From NCBI GenBank assembly GCA_900767875.1, contig CAAGAT010000003.1:1-64000 (forward strand): a stretch of DNA of 64,000 bases, written 5' to 3'. The notes below the pieces were generated by a model. That model ran no database searches. It worked only from the letters and a program-made list of their open reading frames with translations, and was not told the DNA's origin. This DNA is from an uncultured Sutterella sp. GTDB lineage: Bacteria > Pseudomonadota > Gammaproteobacteria > Burkholderiales > Burkholderiaceae_F. Shown piece after piece: positions 52,604-61,527 of the stretch (its first letter is position 1; the number at the start of each line of letters is the position of its first letter). A program made the position numbers and the translations under genes.

Positions 52604-54097
52604 ATGTCCGAAGTGCTCAATTCCCGCCGTAACTTTCTGAAGGCGGCAGCGTTCGGCGGCGCCGCCATGCTCGGCGCCGGTTCGACGGCCGCCGTGCAGG
52701 CCGCTCCCAAGAAGCCGGCCGAATCCACGTATGACTTCGTCATCGTGGGTGCGGGCTGCGGCGGTTTGGTCTGCGCCATTCGCGCGGCCCAGAAAGGTTT
52801 GAAGCCGATTCTTCTGGAAAAGATGGGCTCGCCGGCCGGCAACACCGTTTACTCGGCAGGCTTTATGCTCGGCGTGCACACCAAGGCTCAGCAGGCCAAG
52901 AACGCCAACGCTTCCGATACGACGGAAAAGTTCTACGAAGACATGATGAAGGTCTCCAAGGGGAAGGGCGACAAGGCTCTGACCCGCTACGTGGCCGAAC
53001 ATGCCGACGAAGTGATGAACTGGATGACCGACTACGTGGGCGTCAAGTACGCCGTCGGCATGAAGCTCGCCTTCCCGATGCTTGAACGCGCTCACCTGAC
53101 GATCGGCGAAGTCAAGCCGGGCGGCAAGCAGCTTTCCAACGTGCTGATGGCCAAGGCCCGCAAGCTCGGCGTCAAGATTCAGTTCAACACCAAGGTTGTG
53201 GAACTGACGACCGACGAGAACACGGGAGCCGTCACCGGCGTTCGCGCCCGCACCAAGAAGGGCACCGAAATCATCAACGGCAAGCTCGGCGTGGTGCTGG
53301 CCACGGGCGGCTACTCGGCCAACCAGGGCCTGGTGACGCAGTACTGCGGCAGCGCCGCCGCCTCCATGCCGATCCGCGGCTCGCGCATCATCGCCGGTGA
53401 AAACGTCGTGCTCACGCAGAAGGTGTTCGCCAAGCTCGTCAACGTCGATCAGTACCACTGCGGCCCGATTCACGGCCCGACCGGCGCCAACCCGCTCAAC
53501 ATTGTCAACAACGGCGTGTGCGTCAGTGCCGACACGAGCGAGCGTTTCACCGACGAAGGACAGACCTACGTGCAGATGAGCCGCGATACGGCCGGCAAGA
53601 CCAAGGCCAACTGGGCCTTCATGATCGTCGACCAGGATACGCACGACATGAAGAAGCTGGCCAACGACTGGGAAAGCTATGCGCGCAACAAGGCGCCGGT
53701 CTTTAAGGCCGACACGATTGAGGAACTGGCTCAGAAGGCAGGCCTTGATCCCAAGAAGCTCGCCGCCGTGATCAAGGAATACAACAAGGCCTGCAAGGAC
53801 AACACGCGCGGTCAGCTCACGCCGCCCAACAGCCTGCCCGAAGCGCGCCTCGTGCAGAAGGCTCCGTTCTACGCCGTTCCGTTCCAGGGCGGCATGACGG
53901 CCACCTTCGGCGGCCCGCTCATCAACACGCGTGCTCAGGTGCTTGACACCGAAAACAACGTCGTGCGCGGTCTGTTTGCCATCGGCAACGCCGCCGGCGG
54001 CCTGTTCTACGACGACTACGTCGGCGGTGCCCAGCTCACGAGCGCGGCAGTCTTCGGTTACGCCGTCGCCGACTTTATGAAGGCCCGTATGGCCTGA
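52604..54097 (+). CDS. Tat-exported FAD-binding reductase/dehydrogenase, type 2
   Basis: Flavoprotein of 497 residues with a textbook Tat signal SRRNFLK. FAD-binding GAGCGG (49-54). The C-terminus reads LFYDDYVGGAQLTSAAVFGYAV, where classical fumarate reductases have NRLGGN with a substrate Arg; this resembles the tricarballylate dehydrogenase (TcuA)/ketosteroid dehydrogenase branch. A His pair occurs in QYHCGPIHGP (H285, H290). AGAGGAGAG supports ATG 52604. It is followed by a terminator and a tetraheme cytochrome gene. Substrate unknown; it differs clearly from the type 1 protein. Confidence 0.82.
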   Translation: MSEVLNSRRNFLKAAAFGGAAMLGAGSTAAVQAAPKKPAESTYDFVIVGAGCGGLVCAIRAAQKGLKPILLEKMGSPAGNTVYSAGFMLGVHTKAQQAKNANASDTTEKFYEDMMKVSKGKGDKALTRYVAEHADEVMNWMTDYVGVKYAVGMKLAFPMLERAHLTIGEVKPGGKQLSNVLMAKARKLGVKIQFNTKVVELTTDENTGAVTGVRARTKKGTEIINGKLGVVLATGGYSANQGLVTQYCGSAAASMPIRGSRIIAGENVVLTQKVFAKLVNVDQYHCGPIHGPTGANPLNIVNNGVCVSADTSERFTDEGQTYVQMSRDTAGKTKANWAFMIVDQDTHDMKKLANDWESYARNKAPVFKADTIEELAQKAGLDPKKLAAVIKEYNKACKDNTRGQLTPPNSLPEARLVQKAPFYAVPFQGGMTATFGGPLINTRAQVLDTENNVVRGLFAIGNAAGGLFYDDYVGGAQLTSAAVFGYAVADFMKARMA

Positions 54098-54159
54098 TTC
54101 GGGTCAGAGGACTCACGGGCGCCATGCGAACCCCTCAGAGGCGCCCGTACGGATCTTTT

Positions 54160-54199
54160 CCCCGCTGGGTGCCGGCTTATGCCTCAGCGGGGATTTTTT
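54160..54199 (+). terminator. Terminator between flavoprotein 2 and the tetraheme cytochrome
   Basis: CCCCGCTG (54160-54167) pairs with CAGCGGGG (54185-54192) and is followed by A and six T. It ends 13 nt before the cytochrome ATG. Confidence 0.85.
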
Positions 54200-54212
54200 C
54201 TTTACAGTCAAA

Positions 54213-54569
54213 ATGAACAAGAGAACTTTTCTTAGCGCCTGCGCCGCCGCCCTGTGCATGGGCGCTCTGGCGGCCTCAAGCGCTTGGGCGGCTGCCCCCA
54301 CCATGCCCCTGAAGGGGGCGCACAAGACCATGAATCTGCCCTGCGAGGCCTGCCACGGGGACGTCAAACCCCGTGAGGTGCCCGAAGAGGCGGCCTGCAT
54401 GACCTGTCATCAGAGCCGCGACGCGGTCAAGGCCAAGACGGCGCATCTCAAGCCCAATCCGCACTACGGGCACGACGACACTGTCGAGTGCACGGCCTGC
54501 CACAAGGAACACCAGGAAAGCGTGCTGATCTGCGACGAATGCCACAAGTGGGGCTATAAGACCCCGTAG
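54213..54569 (+). CDS. Small periplasmic tetraheme cytochrome c
   Basis: Exported protein of 118 residues. Signal peptide ends SSAWA. Four CxxCH heme sites: C44-H48, C62-H66, C93-H97 and C107-H111, plus additional His for axial ligation. Size and spacing match the tetraheme cytochrome domain that is fused to the flavin domain in Shewanella fumarate or urocanate reductases. Here it is a separate protein, so it likely passes electrons from a quinol-oxidising membrane cytochrome to one or both Tat flavoproteins. No Shine-Dalgarno is visible; the gene starts directly behind a terminator. Confidence 0.92.
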   Translation: MNKRTFLSACAAALCMGALAASSAWAAAPTMPLKGAHKTMNLPCEACHGDVKPREVPEEAACMTCHQSRDAVKAKTAHLKPNPHYGHDDTVECTACHKEHQESVLICDECHKWGYKTP

Positions 54570-54595
54570 CGGGGTGGATCCGGTGCGTCGCCCTT

Positions 54596-55870
54596 TTACC
54601 GGCGTCCCTCGCCGTGGCCCAGAACGATGTACTTGACGCTGGTCAGGCCTTCGAGACCCACGGGCCCTCGGGCGTGCAGTTTGCCGGTGCTGATGCCGAT
54701 TTCGGCCCCGAGGCCGTACTCAAAGCCGTCGGCAAAGCGCGTCGAGCAGTTGACCATCACGCTGCCCGAGTCGACCTCACGCAAAAAGCGCTCGGAATTG
54801 GCGAGGTTGTTCGTGATGATGGCGTCGGTGTGCTTGGACGAGTGCTTGTCGATGAAGGCGATGGCCTCATCGAGGCTTTCCACGACGGCAATGGAAATGA
54901 CCGGCGCGTTGTATTCGGTGTCCCAGTCTTCGGGCGAGGCGCCCGTGCAGGGCAGGTCCTGCGCCCGCAGAATTGCCAGCGCCTTGTCGTCGCAGCGCAT
55001 CTCGACGTTCTTGTCGGCAAAAACGCGGCCGATGCGCGGCAGGAAAGATTGCGCGACGGCCTCGTGCACCAGCAGCGTTTCGGTGGCGTTGCACGGCGAA
55101 TAGCGCTGCGTCTTGGCGTTGTCGGTCACCGACACGGCCATGTCAAGATCGGCGTCCCTGTCCACATAGGTGTGGCAGATGCCGTCGAGGTGATGAATCA
55201 TCGGCACGGTGGCTTCGGCGGCTAGGCGCGCGATCAGGCCCTTGCCGCCGCGCGGAATGATGACGTCGACATACTTGTTGGCGCGGATCATCTCGCCGAC
55301 GAAGGCGCGGTCGGCCGTGGGCGCCACCTGAACGGCGCCCTCGGGAAGGCCCTCGGCCTGCAGGGCGCGCTTGACCAGATCGCCGAGCACGGCGTTGGTT
55401 TCAAAGGCTTCCGAGCCGCCGCGCAGCAGGCAGGCATTGCCCGACTTGATCGCCAGACAGGCCGCATCGACCGTCACGTTCGGGCGCGACTCGTAAATGA
55501 TGCCGATCACGCCCAGCGGTACACGCATTTTTCCCACCAAAATCCCCGAGGGGCGGCGGCGCATGTCGGAGACTTCCCCGACCGGATCGGGCAGCTCGGC
55601 CGTCTGTCGGGCGCCTTCGGCCATCAGGGACAGAACCTTGTCCGTGACGCGCAGACGGTCGACGAAAGACTCCTTAAGACCGTTTTCACGGGCTCTGGCC
55701 AGGTCCTTTTCGTTGGCCGCGAAAATCGCCTCACGGTTTTGTTCGAGCAGGTCCGCGAGCGTGCGCAGCGCCGTGTTTTTGTCGGCCGTGGAGGCGGCGG
55801 CCATTTGACGGGAGGCCGCACGCGCCGTCTGACCGACGTCAGCCATCAGTTGGGCAAAGTCTGTGGACAT
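54596..55870 (-). CDS. proA: Gamma-glutamyl phosphate reductase
   Basis: Enzyme of 424 residues of the aldehyde dehydrogenase superfamily, second step of proline synthesis (NADPH reduction of gamma-glutamyl phosphate). Motifs include PLGVIGIIYESRPNVTVDAA, LRGGSEA, and the catalytic Cys in YSPCNATETLLVH. Start MSTDFAQLMADVG. It is the last gene of lptE-holA-proA. Convergent with the cytochrome gene, only 26 bp apart. Confidence 0.96.
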   Translation of the reverse strand: MSTDFAQLMADVGQTARAASRQMAAASTADKNTALRTLADLLEQNREAIFAANEKDLARARENGLKESFVDRLRVTDKVLSLMAEGARQTAELPDPVGEVSDMRRRPSGILVGKMRVPLGVIGIIYESRPNVTVDAACLAIKSGNACLLRGGSEAFETNAVLGDLVKRALQAEGLPEGAVQVAPTADRAFVGEMIRANKYVDVIIPRGGKGLIARLAAEATVPMIHHLDGICHTYVDRDADLDMAVSVTDNAKTQRYSPCNATETLLVHEAVAQSFLPRIGRVFADKNVEMRCDDKALAILRAQDLPCTGASPEDWDTEYNAPVISIAVVESLDEAIAFIDKHSSKHTDAIITNNLANSERFLREVDSGSVMVNCSTRFADGFEYGLGAEIGISTGKLHARGPVGLEGLTSVKYIVLGHGEGRR

Positions 55871-55961
55871 GGAAAACCTACCAATAAGCAGCGGCGCCCG
55901 CAGGCGCCCGGAAAGCCGCCTTTGAGCGGGCGGCTTCGGATCGTTTGTCGATTGTACGGCC

Positions 55962-56972
55962 TTAGGACGCGAGGAACACGGCCAGGGTGGCAATTCCCAC
56001 CCAGGGGTCGGTGTCGCGGTTGGGCACCACCAGGCCTTTGCTGATTTTGTCGATGTCGGCGCACAGCATCAGGGCGCTGGCCAGTTTGCGGGTATTGAGG
56101 CGCGCGCCCGCCCGCGTGATGCGTGCGCTTCTGTCGCCCCAGACGCCGGCTTGGCGCAGGGCCGAATTGCGGTCGCTTCCCGCATCGATGGCGCTACGGT
56201 AGCGCAGCGTCATGCGGATTTCGTCGGTCACCATCCACATGAAGGAGGGGATGGTCTCGCCGGCCGCGTTGAGGTTTTCGACGATGCGCAGCGACTTGGC
56301 CGGGTCACCGGAAAACATCGCCTGCAGCAGGTTTTCGACGTCAAATCGGGCGACATCGCGCACGGAGTCGACGACGGCCTCTTCGGAAATGACGCTGTCG
56401 GCCGGGAAAAGGTACGCGAGTTTGAGCACTTCCTGCGAGGCGGCCAGCAGATTGCCCTCGCAGCGGTCGGCCAAAATCTTGAGGGCGGCCGGATCGGCCT
56501 TGAGCCTGCGTTTGGCCAGACGCGCGGCAAACCAGGCGGGCAACTCGCGCGCCGTCACGGGGGCGCATTCGACCAGCTGCGCGGCGGCCGTCAGGGTCTT
56601 GTACCAGGCGGCTTTTTTCAGGGACCAGTCGTAGGGAATCGTCACCACGAGCGTGACGCCGTCCAGGGGCATGCCGGCCAGATCCGAGAGGGCCTGCGTT
56701 CCCTTGGGGCCGGGGCGGGGACTTGCGAGGCGCAGCTCGACGATTTTTTTGTCGCCGAACAGGCTCATGGCCATGCAGCTTTCGGGCAGTTTGCTCCAAT
56801 CCCAGGTGGCCGAGGCGTTGAGCACCTCGCGCTCGGTGGCGCCTTCCTCACGAGCCTTGGCGCGCAGCAGGTCGGCCGCTTCAAGCATCAGAAGCGGCTC
56901 CTCGCCCGTGATCACCCACAGGGGCGGCAGGGGATTTCGCGCCAGAAAGGGCTCAAGGTCGACAAAGCGCAT
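55962..56972 (-). CDS. holA: DNA polymerase III delta subunit
   Basis: Clamp-loader subunit of 336 residues. N-terminus includes PLWVITGEEPLLMLEAADLLR, typical of HolA, followed by the AAA+-like region (LVVTIPYDWSLKKAAWYKTL) and a C-terminal helical domain (WMVTDEIRMTLRYR). The gene lies 20 nt after lptE and upstream of proA, the order seen in betaproteobacteria. Confidence 0.93.
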   Translation of the reverse strand: MRFVDLEPFLARNPLPPLWVITGEEPLLMLEAADLLRAKAREEGATEREVLNASATWDWSKLPESCMAMSLFGDKKIVELRLASPRPGPKGTQALSDLAGMPLDGVTLVVTIPYDWSLKKAAWYKTLTAAAQLVECAPVTARELPAWFAARLAKRRLKADPAALKILADRCEGNLLAASQEVLKLAYLFPADSVISEEAVVDSVRDVARFDVENLLQAMFSGDPAKSLRIVENLNAAGETIPSFMWMVTDEIRMTLRYRSAIDAGSDRNSALRQAGVWGDRSARITRAGARLNTRKLASALMLCADIDKISKGLVVPNRDTDPWVGIATLAVFLAS

Positions 56973-56992
56973 GAGTGGAGCGACTGCTTGGG

Positions 56993-57520
56993 TTAGCGGG
57001 TGGTCGTGTCTTCGACGGGCTTGGGTTCGGAAGCCTTTTCGAGGCGGCGCACCATCTGCATGACGATGTCGCTCATCATCTCGTCGATCACGAGCGCTTC
57101 CTCACGGCCGCGGCTCAGATAGTCCTCGTCGTTGTAGGAGATTTCTCGCACGGCCGAGATGACGGTGTCGGGCAGGTACTGATCGCCGTTGGGGGCGGCC
57201 ACGCGGAAGGTGACGTCGAGCTTGAGCTCGTACTCGCGCGCTTCGCCGCGGGTGTTGTAGGCCACCACGTTGCGCGTGCGGTTTTCGCCCACAACGTACA
57301 GGATGGCCTGCGCCTGCGAGGCCGAGCCGACCAGACGCACGTCCGAGCCCGCCTTGATCTGACGGGCGAGCTGCGCGCCCAGGGGCGTGTTGAGGTTGTA
57401 GCTGATGTAAAGCGTTTCAAAGGGCAGCGTAAAGCGCCCGCGCAGGCGGAAACCGCAGCCCGAAAGGGCCAGGGCGGCGGCAGCGGCGATCAGCGTACGG
57501 CGACTGGTGTGGCGGAGCAT
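56993..57520 (-). CDS. lptE: LPS-assembly lipoprotein LptE
   Basis: Outer-membrane lipoprotein of 175 residues, lipobox L19-S20-G21-C22 followed by GFRLRGRFTLPFETLYISY, the diagnostic LptE N-terminus. With LptD it forms the LPS export plug. In many relatives leuS precedes lptE; here hslO does. Start MLRHTSRR is chosen because the upstream frame has no coding character. Confidence 0.92.
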   Translation of the reverse strand: MLRHTSRRTLIAAAAALALSGCGFRLRGRFTLPFETLYISYNLNTPLGAQLARQIKAGSDVRLVGSASQAQAILYVVGENRTRNVVAYNTRGEAREYELKLDVTFRVAAPNGDQYLPDTVISAVREISYNDEDYLSRGREEALVIDEMMSDIVMQMVRRLEKASEPKPVEDTTTR

Positions 57521-57611
57521 GGCAGTAGCAAAGAAGTTGGGAAAACGCAGGCCCCCCGGTTGGGCTTGGGCGGGCCTGCGGACGGATCCATTATAAGGAG
57601 CGGTGCCTGCC

Positions 57612-58562
57612 TCAGGCGCAGCCCTTGCTCGTGGCGGAAATGTCGGCCGAGGTGCGCGGGGCTTCCTGCGAGAAGATCGCGTCGACGTCCTTTTTCTCAA
57701 AAAGGTAGAGCGAGCCGCAGAATTCGCAGCGCACCTTGATCGTGCCCTGTTCGGCGATGATTTCGCGCGCTTGCTTTTCACCGATCGAGCGGATCATCTG
57801 CGCGATGTTCGGGCGCGAGCAGCGGCACTCGAACTTGGGCGTGACGTTGGCCAGAGCCCCGGGATCGAGCTCCCAGAACAGGCGCCCGGACAGGTCGAGC
57901 GGATCGAGCGTGAGCAGCTCGTCAGCCGTGACGGTCTGCGCGTAGGTGAGCACTTCGTTAAAGCCCTCGTCGGCGCTCTCTTCGGTGGCGTTTTCATCGG
58001 CTTTGCCGCCTTGGGCGGGCAGACGCTGCACAATCAGGCCGGCGGCGTTTTTATCGTCGGCGGCCAGCCACAGACGCGTGTGCAGCTGCTCGGACATCGT
58101 CATGAAGCCCTCGAGCGTTTCGGCCACCGTCTCGCCCGTGAGCGGCACCACGCCCTGGTAGGGCTCCTCGTTGGGACGGCGGTCGGCCAGATCGAGGATG
58201 GCCGCGCAGCGGCCCTTGCCCGTGGTGTTCACCAGGTCCTTGAAAGAGGCGTTTTCGGGCACCGCGACGCCCTCGCGCATCTGCACGGTGGCGCGCATCT
58301 TCATGCCGGTGCGCACTTCCACGAGCGCGAGCTTGACCGGACCGTCGCCGATGATCTGTAGCACCAGGGCGCCTTCAAACTTCAGGCCGGCGGCCATAAG
58401 GGCGGCGGCCGCGGCCAGTTCGCCGAGCATGGTCAGAACGGGCGCGGGCGCTTCCAAAGAAGCCTTCATCTGCTGCCAGGCCTGCGTCAAGCGCACGGCC
58501 TTGGCCTGCGTGTTTTGCTTGGAAAAAAGAAGTTTGACGAGAGAGTCTTTCGAATCGGTCAT
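57612..58562 (-). CDS. hslO: Hsp33 redox-regulated chaperone
   Basis: Cytosolic holdase of 316 residues. The C-terminal zinc switch has the four Cys in CxC (ECRCSRPN) and CxxC (VRCEFCGSLY). The N-terminal Hsp33 fold is complete. Oxidation of the Cys releases zinc and activates the chaperone, relevant for a microaerophile meeting oxygen. It is located between the gamma carbonic anhydrase and lptE on the minus strand. Confidence 0.95.
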   Translation of the reverse strand: MTDSKDSLVKLLFSKQNTQAKAVRLTQAWQQMKASLEAPAPVLTMLGELAAAAALMAAGLKFEGALVLQIIGDGPVKLALVEVRTGMKMRATVQMREGVAVPENASFKDLVNTTGKGRCAAILDLADRRPNEEPYQGVVPLTGETVAETLEGFMTMSEQLHTRLWLAADDKNAAGLIVQRLPAQGGKADENATEESADEGFNEVLTYAQTVTADELLTLDPLDLSGRLFWELDPGALANVTPKFECRCSRPNIAQMIRSIGEKQAREIIAEQGTIKVRCEFCGSLYLFEKKDVDAIFSQEAPRTSADISATSKGCA

Positions 58563-58638
58563 ATCGGTTGCCGCCGGCTCTGCGGTGAGCCGGCGTCCTG
58601 AAAAAATGCGGTAGTCAATGAGGGCAGGGGATGTTGGC

Positions 58639-59163
58639 TCAGTCCAGACGGCGCAGGCCTTTGGCAAAGCGTGCGGCTTGCTCGACGTAGTGAGCCGTGT
58701 TGCGGTGCGTCGTGTGGATTTCCTCTTCGGTCAAGTTTCGCACAAAGCGGGCGGGCGTGCCGACCACGAGGGTGCCGGCGGCCACGGTTTTGCCCGGGGC
58801 CACCAGGCTGCCCGCGCCCACCACGGCGTTTTCCTCGACGACGGCACCGTTGAGCACAATGGCGCCCATGCCCACGAGGGCGCCCTTTTTGATCGTGCAG
58901 CCGTGCAAAATCGCGCCGTGCCCGATCGTGACGTTTTCCTCGATCACGCAGGGGTGGCCTTTTTCGGTGTGAATGACGGCGTTGTCCTGCACGTTGCTGC
59001 CCGCGCCCACGCGGATGGGCTCAAGGTCGCCGCGCAAAACGGCGCCCGGCCAGACGCTGGCGCCCTCTTCGAGCGTCACCATGCCGATCACCCGGCTGGA
59101 GTCGGCCGTCCAGGCCGAAAAAGAGACGGACGGCACATGGTTATCCAAAGCGAAACGCGCCAT
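58639..59163 (-). CDS. Gamma-class carbonic anhydrase-like protein (YrdA type)
   Basis: Protein of 174 residues built of left-handed beta-helix hexapeptide repeats (GAVLRGDLEPIRVGAGSNVQDNAVIHTEKG...). The His ligands lie in HTEKGHPC and GHGAILHGCTI. The family includes YrdA/PaaY-like proteins, some active as carbonic anhydrases. Start MARFALDNHVPSV. Probably in one unit with hslO, 76 nt upstream of its start. Confidence 0.9.
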   Translation of the reverse strand: MARFALDNHVPSVSFSAWTADSSRVIGMVTLEEGASVWPGAVLRGDLEPIRVGAGSNVQDNAVIHTEKGHPCVIEENVTIGHGAILHGCTIKKGALVGMGAIVLNGAVVEENAVVGAGSLVAPGKTVAAGTLVVGTPARFVRNLTEEEIHTTHRNTAHYVEQAARFAKGLRRLD

Positions 59164-59294
59164 AATCGTACGAATGAGGGAAGGTTGTTCGTTGCGAGAG
59201 TGCGATTGTACCGACAGGCGCCCAAGCCGAACCGCCCCGTATACAAACGGAAAAACAAGCCGAAACGCAAACACGGCACAACGAGGGAGTTTTT

Positions 59295-60140
59295 GTGGGA
59301 ATGCTCGATCTGCATATGCACTCGACGGCCAGTGACGGGAGCCTGTCGCCCGACGCGCTGGTGCGCTTTTGCGTGCGCGAGTGCGGCGTTCGCACGATGG
59401 CGCTCACCGACCACGACACGGTGGCCGGCATCGATCTGGCGCGCTGCACGGCGCAATCCGAAGGCATCTGCTTTGTGCCCGGGATCGAAGTCTCGACGAT
59501 TTACGCGGGCAAAAACATTCATGTGGTGGGACTGGGCATCAACGAGCACGACGAAGAGTTGCTCGCGGTGACCACACGCATGTGCGCCGAGCGTGACCGT
59601 CGCGCCGTCAATCTGGCGCAGCGCTTTGCCGAGCTGGGCATTGAGGGCATGCTCGAGGAGGCCATGGCCTTTTCCGAGCGCGAAAGCAATCTGTCGCGTC
59701 TGCACTTTGCCAAGGCGCTTTTAAAGCGCGGCATCGTGAGCAACCAGCAGGAAGCCTTCGACAAGTACCTCGGCGAGGGTAAGCCCGCCTACGTGGCCGC
59801 CCCCTGGGGGTCGGTGGCCGACGCCGTCGCCCTCATTCACCGGGCGCGCGGCATCGCGGTGCTCGCGCACCCCGGGCGCTATCAATTCAAGGCCGACTGG
59901 CAGCTCGATGCGCTCGTCGAAGGCTTTGCCGAATGCGGCGGCGACGGCATTGAGGTCGTCAGCGGCTCCCAGAGTCCGGCCTTTACCGAAAAGGCCGTGC
60001 AGTTTGCCCGCAACTACGGCCTGGCGGTGAGCACCGGCAGCGACTTTCATAGTCTCTCGGGCACGCGCCCGCGCCCGGGGGGCCAGGGCGAATTGCCCAA
60101 GGGGTTGACCACCGTGATGCGCATGCTCGGCATCGACTAG
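59295..60140 (+). CDS. PHP-domain phosphatase/exonuclease (RnmA/YciV-like)
   Basis: Protein of 281 residues of the PHP family. Metal motifs are DLHMHSTASDG, LTDHDTVAGI, the central ESNLSRLHFAK, AHPGRY and GSDFHS. YciV/RnmA members hydrolyse 3',5'-nucleoside bisphosphates and trim RNA 5' ends. GAGGGAG upstream supports GTG 59295; ATG 59301 is possible. Divergent from the carbonic anhydrase. Confidence 0.9.
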   Translation: MGMLDLHMHSTASDGSLSPDALVRFCVRECGVRTMALTDHDTVAGIDLARCTAQSEGICFVPGIEVSTIYAGKNIHVVGLGINEHDEELLAVTTRMCAERDRRAVNLAQRFAELGIEGMLEEAMAFSERESNLSRLHFAKALLKRGIVSNQQEAFDKYLGEGKPAYVAAPWGSVADAVALIHRARGIAVLAHPGRYQFKADWQLDALVEGFAECGGDGIEVVSGSQSPAFTEKAVQFARNYGLAVSTGSDFHSLSGTRPRPGGQGELPKGLTTVMRMLGID

Positions 60141-60163
60141 AGCCGAGCGGGCCGATTCAAACG

Positions 60164-60192
60164 AAAAAGAGAGGCGGGACCTCTCTTTTTTT
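60164..60192. terminator. Bidirectional terminator between the PHP gene and queF
   Basis: AAAAAGAGAGG and CCTCTCTTTTT form a perfect 11-bp stem with T-tracts on both strands. Confidence 0.85.
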
Positions 60193-60241
60193 AAGACGTC
60201 GACGGTTGGGGCCATCGGCGCCGCGCTTTCGACTTTGCCCT

Positions 60242-61093
60242 TTACTGGCGCATCTCTCGGAGAATTTCCTCGGGCTCCGTGCGCTCGCTCGAGCGGAACG
60301 GATTGATGTCGATGCCCCCGCGACGGGTAAAGCACGCGTAGACCTCGAGCAACTTCGGGGCAAAGGCTTGGCGCAGATCGTGGAAGATCTGCTCGACGCA
60401 CTGCTCGTGAAAGCCGCGGTGGCAGCGGTAGGAGACCAGGTACTTCAAAAGCGAGGCCGGATCGATGGGACGCCCTTCGTAGGTGATGAGCACGCTGGCC
60501 AGATCGGGCTGGCCAGTGACCGGGCACAAGGAGCGGAACACGCTCGTGCTGTAGGTTTGGCGGATCGTGCAGTCGGTAACGGGCGCAAAGGCCAGAAGCG
60601 ACGGATCGGTTTCGTAGACCGTCAGAGCCTCGCCGAGCGGCAGATCGGGGTTGTCGAGCGAAATGCCCGGCATCGGGCACACAAAGCCCGGGTATTCGTG
60701 CACGGGGTAAAGACGCACGGTCACGGGGGCCCCTAAGCGCGAGGAAAGATCTTCCTGCATACGCCAGACCACGTCCTGTGCGCTTTGCATCGGTGTCATC
60801 GCAAAGGAGCCCGCGTAAAGCTTGAGGGACTTGGACTCGATGATCGAGTGCGAGGAGGCGGGCACAAGCAACTCGCCCACGGCCGTCTGCGGCACTCCCT
60901 GCGGGCTGAGCCAAGATAGTTCATACAGGCGCCAGATGTCCGTTCCCTGAAAGTCATGGTCGCCGATGGCGTCTCGCCCGAGCGAGCGCGGGATCGGCTG
61001 CAACAGATCCGGGTTGTAGCGGTCGCTGTAGGTCGTGTCCTTGCCGAGCATGGTGTTTTGCGGTTCGGGCATCAGAACGGGAGTGCTGGACAT
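60242..61093 (-). CDS. queF: NADPH-dependent 7-cyano-7-deazaguanine reductase
   Basis: PreQ0 reductase of 283 residues, the bimodular (YqcD/QueF long) form. The active-site Cys lies in SLCPVTGQPD and the C-terminal substrate/NADPH segment includes YRCHRGFHEQC. It reduces preQ0 to preQ1 for queuosine. Partner of queC at 42-43 kb. Start MSSTPVLMPEPQN; the longer frame reads into intergenic sequence. Confidence 0.95.
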   Translation of the reverse strand: MSSTPVLMPEPQNTMLGKDTTYSDRYNPDLLQPIPRSLGRDAIGDHDFQGTDIWRLYELSWLSPQGVPQTAVGELLVPASSHSIIESKSLKLYAGSFAMTPMQSAQDVVWRMQEDLSSRLGAPVTVRLYPVHEYPGFVCPMPGISLDNPDLPLGEALTVYETDPSLLAFAPVTDCTIRQTYSTSVFRSLCPVTGQPDLASVLITYEGRPIDPASLLKYLVSYRCHRGFHEQCVEQIFHDLRQAFAPKLLEVYACFTRRGGIDINPFRSSERTEPEEILREMRQ

Positions 61094-61356
61094 GTGGGTT
61101 CTCGAAAAGCGGGCAAAGGGCGGGGCGGCGCACCGTGCGCCGAATCGGGACAAATTATACGGTCGGCCCGGCCGATGACCGTCGGATACGAACGCAGGGG
61201 GCGGAAAAGAAAAAAATCCGTGGGCGGCCAAAAAAGAGGCTCTTCTGGACTTTTGGGGAAATTGGGGTTGCCCGTGCCACCAGACCTAGCCCGGAAACCA
61301 AGAGCGCGTTGGATCCTGTATCGTTGGAATAAAACCAACAACCTAACGATAGGAGC

Positions 61357-61370
61357 CCGAAATTGTGCAA
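61357..61370 (+). repeat. Inner inverted repeat, left copy
   Basis: CCGAAATTGTGCAA, perfect reverse complement of 63436-63449. Probably a transposase-binding site or the functional terminal repeat. Confidence 0.75.
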
Positions 61371-61445
61371 TTCTAGTTACTCAATCCAAAACCCGCTCGG
61401 TTTTCTAGTCAGAAAAATCCAACAAAAACCAAATAAATTCAGGGA

Positions 61446-61484
61446 CTTGATGTCGATTTCTCGATGATATCAAGTTTCTTTTTA
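61446..61484 (+). terminator. Insulating hairpin in the left end of the IS
   Basis: CTTGAT...ATCAAG with inner CGA/TCG pairing, followed by a T-rich tract, before the transposase promoter. It would stop transcription entering from outside, as in many insertion sequences. Confidence 0.5.
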
Positions 61485-61486
61485 TC

Positions 61487-61492
61487 TATAAT
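61487..61492 (+). promoter_or_regulatory. -10 element for the transposase
   Basis: Exact TATAAT, 36 nt before the transposase ATG. No good -35 is visible at 17 bp. Confidence 0.45.
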
Positions 61493-61527
61493 CTAGTTAC
61501 GTTTATTAGTGGAACTAGAGAAAGTCA

